Made by a program: the position numbers and the translations under genes. The notes below the pieces were generated by a model. It had not been told where the DNA came from, searched no databases, and saw nothing but the letters and a program-made list of their open reading frames with translations. A stretch of 64,000 nt of DNA from Laguncularia racemosa. Taxonomy: Eukaryota; Streptophyta; Magnoliopsida; Myrtales; Combretaceae. The stretch is from NCBI GenBank assembly GCA_037954665.1, contig JBBMOL010000306.1:496001-560000 (forward strand), given 5' to 3'. Below are positions 56,822-64,000 of this stretch, piece after piece (position 1 is the stretch's first letter; every line of letters starts with the position of its first letter).

Positions 56822-58293
56822 TTGTGGTTTTTGAGAAGGGATCTTTGTGATCGAGAATTCGAAAATTTGGGTTCTTGAGTTTTAGCATCTTGATCCGAAT
56901 TGTTGAAGTAAACTTGAGTTATTTGATTGTGGTGTTGAAGTGATATAATTGTTGCTTGTTGTTGTAGACGTAGAGTACTTGTTGAAGTGATATAATTGTT
57001 GATTGTTGTTGTAGACGTGCAATACTTGTAATATTCCTTGTCTCCTTGAGTTGGCCGTGAGTGATTAAGGGGAAGTGATCGTTGGATCATTTGAGGGAAG
57101 TGATCATTTGAAACAAAGAAGAGTGAATGGAGTGTTGGTAATTTCGAAAATTGAGCATTGTTGTGTGTAAATTCCAAATTTGAAATTGTGTGAAGAATAG
57201 GAAGATATTTGAAATTCAAGCATCCATTAACTTGAAGTAGTTATTGAGTAGCATTAAGGATTGTTGTTTGAATTTGAATTGTCTTACCTTTTATGGAAAA
57301 GGTTGCATTTAGTGGAGTTATTTGAATTGTTGCTTGTTGCCTTTATTTGTGAAGTTTTGGTGTAAAGGAGTTCCAACATGAAGTGTTGTGTGTGTTAAGG
57401 TAAGGAAGTGATACATTTGAAATATTATTGTTGTTGTTTAAAGGAGTGCACTGTATGTGTATGTAGTGTCCTTGAAGTGGACCGTGAGGAGTAATGAGTG
57501 TTAATTCTTTGTGATCAAGTGGAGAAGAGTGAATTGTTGTGTGTTGTTTTTGGAAATTGAGGAATAAAATTTGTGATTTTCAAACTTGAATTTTCGGAAT
57601 TGAGGTGTGAGTTAAGGAACCAATTTGAATTTAAAAACACACATTAAGTGATTGAGTAATTGTGGAATAGAGTAATTATTGAACTCAATTTAAATTTGAA
57701 ATTGAGCTGCCTTATTGTTGTAAGTTGCGGTTTAAAACTTGTATAGAAGTGGAGAAGTTCAAGTGTGGACAGGTGTGTATGTGTGTGCTGCAACGTGTAT
57801 AAAAGGTGTGTGTGTGGTGTTGTGTTTTGTAAATTTAGTGAAGGGTGTGTATGTATTTGGCATGGTTTTGTGTGTGTTGTTTAGAGAAGTATTGTTAGTG
57901 GCATGAGTGGTGGTGGAGAGCTCTTGACCATGAGCAAGGGAAGTGTGTGTGGTGGTGTGAAGTTGTGCATTTATGTGTGTGTTGAGGTGTTGCACATTGT
58001 GAATTAAAGTAGTGTGGAGCCAAGGCAAGAAAACGAAAGTTGAGTAGTAGAATTTGAATTCAAACAAACAATTAAAGTGTAAAAGTAATTGAACTTATTG
58101 CTTAAACACTTGTTGGTTGAATTTAATTTCTTAACTACTTGGAAGTATTTATATGTGCTTCAATTATTTTACTTGACTTTACTTGAAGTGACAATAAGTA
58201 TTTCTTGTAATTGGTTGTGTGTGTACCGTGGGTGTGATGTTGTGGTACTTGTAGAGAAGTGTGTTGTTAACTTGCTGAAGTTAGTTAATAACC
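56822..58293 (+). other. B4 leader, non-coding, GT-rich
   Basis: A 1.5-kb leader, GTGTGTGT-rich (57740-57990), containing an about 45-bp direct repeat near 56935-57020. No coding signal. Confidence 0.7.
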
Positions 58294-59495
58294 ATGTCAA
58301 GTGATGTGTATACTTCTACTACTTTGGTACATCAAGTATTGACTTCTTCGCCAACCATTGATGAGGGATAAAGGAAAATTTTATTTCATACCTCTTGTAG
58401 GGTACAAGGAAACTTGTACATAACTATTGTTGATGGTGGTAGTTGTACTAATGTTGTAGCTGCATCTTTAGTATCGAAGTTGAAACTTGTAACTACCCCA
58501 CATCCAAAACCCTATACACTACATTGGTTAAATGATCAGGAGAGTCTTTATGCAACCTAAAGGGCTAAGGTACCCTTTAGTATAGGGGATAAGTATTGTG
58601 ATGAGCTTAAATGTGATATTTTTCCTATGCGTACATCCCATATATGTGATATTTTTCCTATGCGTACATCCCATATATTACTTGGCAGGCCATGGTTATA
58701 TGATAGGATGGTATTACATGATGGGTATAGAAATACTTATATGTTCCAATAGGATGATAAACGTATAGTATTGAACCCTATGTCGCCATAAGAGGTCTAG
58801 AAGATATAAAGACAGATAAGTCAACCATCAAAGATTCTTGAGGATCATAGCCACATGATTAAACCTTTAGAGGACCAAATTGTGCAGAGGCAGATATGCT
58901 AACCTTCAGAGGTTCCTAGCTACATGAGCCAACATACAGAGGATAACACTTATTAGACACAGATGTGCCAACTAGAGGATCCTAAGGGTCAGAGTCAGAT
59001 GAGTAGACTACTAGAGGACCAAACTGTTTAGAGGCAGTTGTGTTCACCTTTAAAGGTTCTAGAGACTTATGAGCAGTTAAGTAAGCCATTAGAGGATCTT
59101 GAGGTTCAGAGTCAGATGAACCCATCACCAGAGAATTAAACTATTCAGAGACAATTATATTCACCTTTAGAGGTTTCAGAGGGCCATGAATAGTTTAGCC
59201 AACCATTAGAGGGCCATAAGGGTTAGCGACATACAAATGAGTTAGAAAAGGAGGCAACAATATCGGTGGAATAGGTTGAGACAGGGAAGGCTTTAGTGGA
59301 TAATGGATCATTATTTGTGTTGCAGATGAGATACATCTTAGAAATGGAGGAGAGAAAGCAATCACCCCCTATAGTATTTCAGGTATTGGGATTTTGCAGT
59401 GATACTTCTTCAAATGGCTTACTGGGAGGATATAGAGTCTCTACTACATTTGATCTATCAGATTTGAGGAAAAATCTTTTTGAGGCCCAAAGAGA
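58294..59495 (+). pseudogene. B4 coding region: protease, spacer and tail, many stops
   Basis: Starts MSSDVYTST at 58294, matching B3. TAA about 25 codons in. The protease reads IVDGGSCTNV near 58430 and LLGRPWLYDRM near 58680, with an exact 33-bp in-frame tandem duplication before it (58612-58644, 58645-58677). The spacer carries repeats of the type RQLCSPLKVLE and PLEDQ, with many stops. From 59296 on the frame is open (VLQMRYILEMEERKQ) into the LTR. More decayed than B3. Confidence 0.88.
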
Positions 59496-59678
59496 TGATA
59501 AGAATCAAAATCCTACAAGACCTATCATTAGGGCAAGAGCCAAAGGATTTCAAATCTTTGCAATGAGGGTCCCTTTTGAGCAAATCGACCCTAAAATTAT
59601 TTGTTTACTAACCTCTTACTCATGTATTGTATATTTCAATAGGCACACTTATCAGGCTTTACAGGGCTGTGGACAAAC
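59496..59678 (+). repeat. 3' LTR of B4, first 183 bp
   Basis: TGATAAGAATC... continues the coding frame (PTRPIIRARAKGFQ). Cut by B5 at 59679. Confidence 0.85.
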
Positions 59679-60776
59679 TGATGTGCCTAAACACACTTAA
59701 AAGAACATCCAAAAGACTTAAGAAAAGATATCTCAAGTCTAGGCAAAATCGGATCCAAAAATGGCACTTTTCAAATGAACCCTAATGTTGAAATGATGAA
59801 ATTCAATCAACTAATAATATAATTAGAATACCCCAAAGAAAATGCCTTCTAATAACACTCTAATGTCATATAATCCACGCAAATTGAGCCTCAATTTGAC
59901 AAAGAAAACCGTAAAGTAAGATTCCTTTCCCAATGGTTAAAATCACGTTTTCAAGTGTAACTTTCAATGATGATCCCAAATCAAATGGTAAGTACTTCAA
60001 TTAAACACAAGAATTCGTGAATAATAACATGTAAATCTGACCAAGAACTATCTCAAATCAACCCTAGATACAACACACTAGAGAAGAAAAGAAATCACAA
60101 CAAAATGAAATTGATATAACTCACAATTTCAAGATGTTGCACTCGCCACAATTTCAAGTCTTGGAATTGAAATTGATAAGAGTTGGAACCAAGGTATGAA
60201 CCCTAATTCACACGTGAAAAGAGGTGTATGTTCTGCGAAAATAAGCTCCCTCAAACCCTCTCTTAAGAAAGTATTTATACTTGCTACTTCTAGGGTTAAA
60301 AAGTGGTCTAAATTACAAGTTTGCCACTTTTAAGGTGGCTAACCCTAAATGAAAGTTACAAAGAAATAAAAGTGTCCCAAAACCAAAAATACAACTAAAA
60401 TAGTTCATAAAATGAAAAATACATAAAAGAAATTCTCTTCATGATGCCGGTCTTCTATAGGATCCATCGGCTCAGCTTATCGCCGGTTTAGGTCGGTCCA
60501 TGGATAACCTACAAGCTGAGTCTAAGTGAGTTTGTCCATTGCCCTGTAAAGCATGATAAGTATTCCTGTTAGAATATAAAGTACATGAATAAGATAAAAG
60601 AGGTTAGTATATAAATAATTCCGGGGTCGATTTGCCCAAAATGGGTCCTCATTGCCAAGATTCGAAATCCTTTAGTTATTGTCCTACTGATAAGTCTTGT
60701 TGGATTTTGATTCCTATCATCTCCTCAGGCCTCAAAAAGATTTGTCCTCAAATCTGGCAGATCGAATGCAGTAGAG
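59679..60776 (-). mobile_element. Element B5: 3' LTR and internal end, rest outside window
   Basis: Minus-strand B-family LTR 59679-60719 (1,041 bp, TGATGTGCC...CCTATCA on plus), then the purine tract and 57 bp of internal sequence (LRTNLFEA-type coding). At 60777 element D interrupts it. The left flank is CAAAC; the right TSD is not visible. Confidence 0.88.
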
Positions 60777-62328
60777 TGATAGAGCCATTTTATACTCAAT
60801 CTTTATAATATAAATTGTGTTAAATTATTATTGATTTTATAGAAATCATAAGGAAATGGTACTTAATTCTATTATGGTGATAAATCAGGTTAAATGGAGT
60901 CAAGGATGCTAATTCAAGTATATTAGAGAAGTCATCTACATCTTGGATCAAGACAAAGAATTACACCACCGGAGGAAAGTACATGAGCATGTATCTACTT
61001 GGGAACTAGCACGGCTTGAGGTACGGCCAAGGTTCAAACAGTGTTACACACTGTACAAGAAAGCGACAATATGGATTTTCGATAGAGAGAGACACGGCTT
61101 AAGGCACGGCCGTGGGAGAAACCGTGCTTGGAGCCATGGTGGAAGCTAGGTGTGCCAAGGAGAAGAAATTGTGGAACATTCGACCAGAGGATGGCACGAC
61201 TTGAAATCTAGCCGTGGGTGTAACCGTAGTATACACTGGGCACGGATGAAGACTTGTAGATTATGCACAGAGGAAGGCACGGTTTGAAATCTAGCCGTGT
61301 GGTAGGGCGTGCCAGGCAGACGAATCTTCACTTCTCGAAATCTACTTGGAAAAGGAAAGATATTTTCGTATTTTGCTAGCAAAAGATCACATGCTATCCC
61401 TCTAATAATATAAATAGAGCCAACCCTAGAGGGTTAGAGGCAACTCCTTAAATCTGGAACTTGGAAACAAGAAGGAAGGAAGGAGGCAGAGCAGGCATCT
61501 GGGTTTCATCATGTTTTTACTTTTTATTTTCGTTTTTCTTATGAACATGAGTGGCTAAGTTACTTTTCTAGCCAAAGGGTCATAGATGTTTAATTCTCTA
61601 CGAATTGTGAGGTCTAATTGACTTGTATTTATTCTGTTCTTTGTTTTTGGGTATTCATATATCTTCTGATCGTTGTGCCATTATTATCTTTGTTGATTGG
61701 TATGAATACTCAATTAGCAAGTTAATATATTGTCAACTAGTACGTCAAATCCGTAATTGTTTGATTGTTCTAGTCTTAGTGACACGATAACATGTTTGGT
61801 TATAAGAATAGATGATCGAATTCATGTTATGGAGGTGTATGATCATGTTTAAATAGGTTATCTTATAATCTACTGGCATGAATTGGTGGTCTCTCCAGAT
61901 TTTAATGCTATTGATAGATTAAATCCTAAGCGCTTGTCTAGGGTTGTCTAATCAATAAGAGAAATAATTCAAAGCGCTTGTCTGAGGTTATCGAGGAAGT
62001 AAGGAGAGATAGGTTGTTAGAGCTTGTTAATAACCATAACCAGTTTATCTAGAACTAAGAATAGAAAACACTTGCATCGATGATCAATTTCTAGAATTAA
62101 ACTATCTTGATTCCTTTGGCTAGGCTTTTATTAATATCCGATTTTCTTACCTTGTTTTACTTTATTTTGATTCACAAACAAAACCCCCCATTTTTCTTTT
62201 CCTCTTTATTCTCATTGAATAGAAATATCTTTACTAATCCCTGTGGATTCGACCCTACTCACCACTATATGCAAATCATATAATTGCCTAGGAGTAGGTT
62301 TTATTTTTGTTGGATTCGACACCCATCA
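60777..62328 (+). repeat. 5' LTR of D (1,552 bp)
   Basis: TGATAGAGCC...CACCCATCA. TATA box (TATAAATA) at 61409-61416. Repeated blocks with GGCACGG and AGCCGTG occur between 61005 and 61310. The left boundary comes from homology to the C LTR start and the break in B5. Confidence 0.85.
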
Positions 62329-62333
62329 AATTT

Positions 62334-62355
62334 TGGCGCCGTTGCTGGGGATTGG
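62334..62355 (+). promoter_or_regulatory. Primer-binding site of D
   Basis: TGGCGCCGTTGCTGGGGATT and following bases, five bases after the LTR. The Athila/Tat primer type (Asp-tRNA-like, from family knowledge). Confidence 0.9.
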
Positions 62356-62379
62356 TGTCAAATTTATTTCTATTCTTGT

Positions 62380-64000
62380 ATGACTCGTTCTTCTCAGACA
62401 GGTGCATTCAATTATAATCCGGAGATTGAGAAGACTCTTAAGAGGCTGCGACGAGAAGCTAGATCATCCACTAGACTGAACTTAGCATCGGATTTGTTTG
62501 ATTCATCCCTTGATTTAGAAAAAGAAGATGATATGGCAAATCCCGAGAGAACACTGCGAGAATTAGCTGCACCGGATGTGAATCAACAACCACTTTGTAT
62601 TCACTACCCCGAACTAGCTATGGAATTCGAGTTAAAATCTGGGTTGATACATCTGCTACCCACCTTTCATGGTCTTGAGAATGAAGATCCTCATAAGCAT
62701 TTGAAAGAGTTTCATATAGTGTGTTCTAGCATGAGGCCGCATGGAATCACCGACGATCAAATTAAGTTACGTGCTTTTCCATTTTCTTTAAGTACTAAAG
62801 CTAAAGATTGGTTGTTTTATTTGCCTCCAGGTTCTATTACCACTTGGACAGATATGGTGAGACTCTTCTTGGACAAATTCTTCCCTGCATCCAGAGCCAT
62901 TGGTATAAGAAGAGAAATTTGTAGTATAAAATAGAGGGACACCGAGACTCTTCATGAGTATTGGGAAAGGTTCAAGCAATTGTGTGCCAGCTACCCACAA
63001 CATGAAATATCTGAGCAACTTCTCATCCAATACTTCTATGAAGGCTTGCTTCTGATGGAAAGGAAGATGATGGATGCTGCAAGTGGAGGCGCCATAGTAA
63101 ACAAAACCCCTGGTCAAGCTAGGGAATTGATCTCCATCATGGCTGCCAATTCACAACAATTTGGGTATAGGCATGATACATCTTCAAGGAAGGTAAATGA
63201 GGTAAGTGTGTCTAACCTTGAACATCAAATTTCTAATCTAACCTCCCTTGTGCAGCAGCTAGCTCTTGGAAAAACACAACAGGTGAAGGCTTGTGGGATT
63301 TGTGCTGCTCCTAATCACCCTACCGACATGTGCCCCACATTGCAAGAAGACAATCATGAACATGCCAATGCTGTAGGAGGATTTCCAGGACAACCGCAAA
63401 GGAAGTATGATCCCTATTCAAATACTTACAATCCCGGATGGAGGGATCATCCTAACTTCAGATATGGCAATAACCCACAACATTTCCAACAATTCCAGCC
63501 TAAGCCATCAAACCAAATACCCCAAACTCCTTCTACTTCAGGTATGCCTCTTAAGGAAATTGTTAAGTCTCTTGCTATTAATATAAAACGATTTCAGGAG
63601 GAAACAAAGCAGAGCATTCAAAACTTGGAGAATCAGGTAGGCAAACTTGCTTCTGCTATAAACAGGTTAGAAACTCAAGGTAAGTTACCCTCTCAGACTA
63701 TCACAAATCCAAAGAAAAGTGTTAATGCAATTACCTTGAGAAGTGGAACAGAATTGCAGGGGACAGATAAAAAAAGACACTTATCTAATCTTGAGGAAGA
63801 GACCAAGAAAGAGATTTCGACTCGGATCCAGCAGGACAACCAGATTAGAAGGTCCCTAGGCGAGCCATCAAAGGTCACATTGATACCACCTCCTTTCCCC
63901 TCCAGATTGGCGAAATCCAAGAGTGAAGCGGAAGAAAAAGAGATTTTGGAAACTTTTTGCAAAGTCGAGGTAAATATTCCTTTGCTTGATGCAATTAAGC
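62380..64000 (+). pseudogene. D gag, nearly intact, one stop, continues past window
   Basis: Starts MTRSSQTGAF at 62380, 25 nt after the primer site. Capsid core with DPHKHLKEFHIVCSSM, FPFSLSTKAKDWL, PGSITTWTDMVRLFLDKFFP; then RDTETLHEYWERFKQLC. A complete CCHC knuckle CGICAAPNHPTDMC lies near 63294-63335, followed by YSNTYNPGW and NAITLRSG, the order seen in C gag. One TAG at 62932-62934 (codon 185, Gln expected) is the only break I see in about 540 codons. The last bases lead towards the protease junction (NIPLLDAIK). Confidence 0.92.

Larger units (their letters stand above)
55882..64000 (+). mobile_element. Element B4: protease-only B-family element, right end outside window
   Basis: Plus-strand element in the minisatellite (left flank CATTG). 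5' LTR 55882-56805, leader, protease-spacer coding region 58294-59495, and the first 183 bp of the 3' LTR (59496-59678), where B5 is inserted. The remainder of the 3' LTR must lie beyond 64000. No gag core, RT or integrase. Confidence 0.85.
60777..64000 (+). mobile_element. Element D: Athila/Tat-type Ty3/gypsy element, 5' part
   Basis: 5' LTR 60777-62328, primer site and gag up to the window edge. Inserted in B5. The LTR start resembles that of C (minus strand), so both belong to one branch. Whether D has RT and integrase cannot be judged here. Confidence 0.9.

Noticed and set aside
57759..58067. Thr/His-rich minus-strand frame in the B4 leader
   Set aside because: Product of GT-dinucleotide repeats in the leader; no domain and no counterpart in B3 or B2.
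60943..61382. Possible small host genes around 61 kb
   Set aside because: The region lies inside the D LTR, between its TG start and primer site. The frames consist of GGCACGG-type repeats.

Overview
The window looks like plant nuclear DNA, probably from a large repeat-rich angiosperm genome. Initiator-Met-tRNA-type primer sites (TGGTATCAGAGC), TGGCGCCGTTGC-type primer sites, and plant-style Ty3/gypsy gag, protease, reverse-transcriptase and integrase pieces support this. I see no host gene, rRNA, tRNA or prokaryotic feature. Element names used here (G, A1/A2, B1-B5, H, S1/S2, C, D) are provisional labels of mine.

Layout. 1-5,319: two decayed Ty3/gypsy internal regions that share one LTR (796-1,534), followed by an inverted gag fragment. 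5,320-14,213: two T-rich simple-sequence tracts, separated by one truncated Ty1/copia-like LTR. 14,214 to at least 55,881: a 15-bp minisatellite that must once have been continuous and is now split by retrotransposon insertions. Element H (16,846-50,142, minus strand) split it first. Inside H lie A1 (in H's 3' LTR), solo LTR S1 (in H's protease), A2 and B3 (both in H's leader). S1 contains B1. B1 contains the complete element C (in its gag) and solo LTR S2 (in its 3' LTR). B2 and B4 entered the right part of the array. B5 sits in the 3' LTR of B4, and D sits in B5 and runs off the right edge. Target-site duplications (TSDs) and matching LTR lengths support this order: A1 ATTCC, A2 ACAAC, B1 CTAGA, B2 ATATC, B3 AAGTG, S1 TAAAC, S2 GTTTT, C CATAT/CATAC. 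H has two 874-bp LTRs.

What the elements encode. Almost all complete copies are non-autonomous. B1 and C keep gag and protease only. B3, B4 and H keep little more than a protease and a repetitive spacer. B2 keeps an intact 372-aa chimera of the gag N-terminus and the C-terminal tail. A1 and A2 share one in-frame deletion fusing the start of RT to the integrase core; in A1 the resulting 688-codon frame is still open. The only RT catalytic box (YFDD) in 64 kb is the truncated one at 4,553-4,564. In families A and B the reading frame crosses the polypurine tract and ends inside the 3' LTR, exactly 232 nt in for A1, A2, B2 and B3. The copies must have used proteins from partners outside the window. 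The biological interest is this guild of deletion-derivative retrotransposons and the two unusual tandem-repeat tracts that host them.
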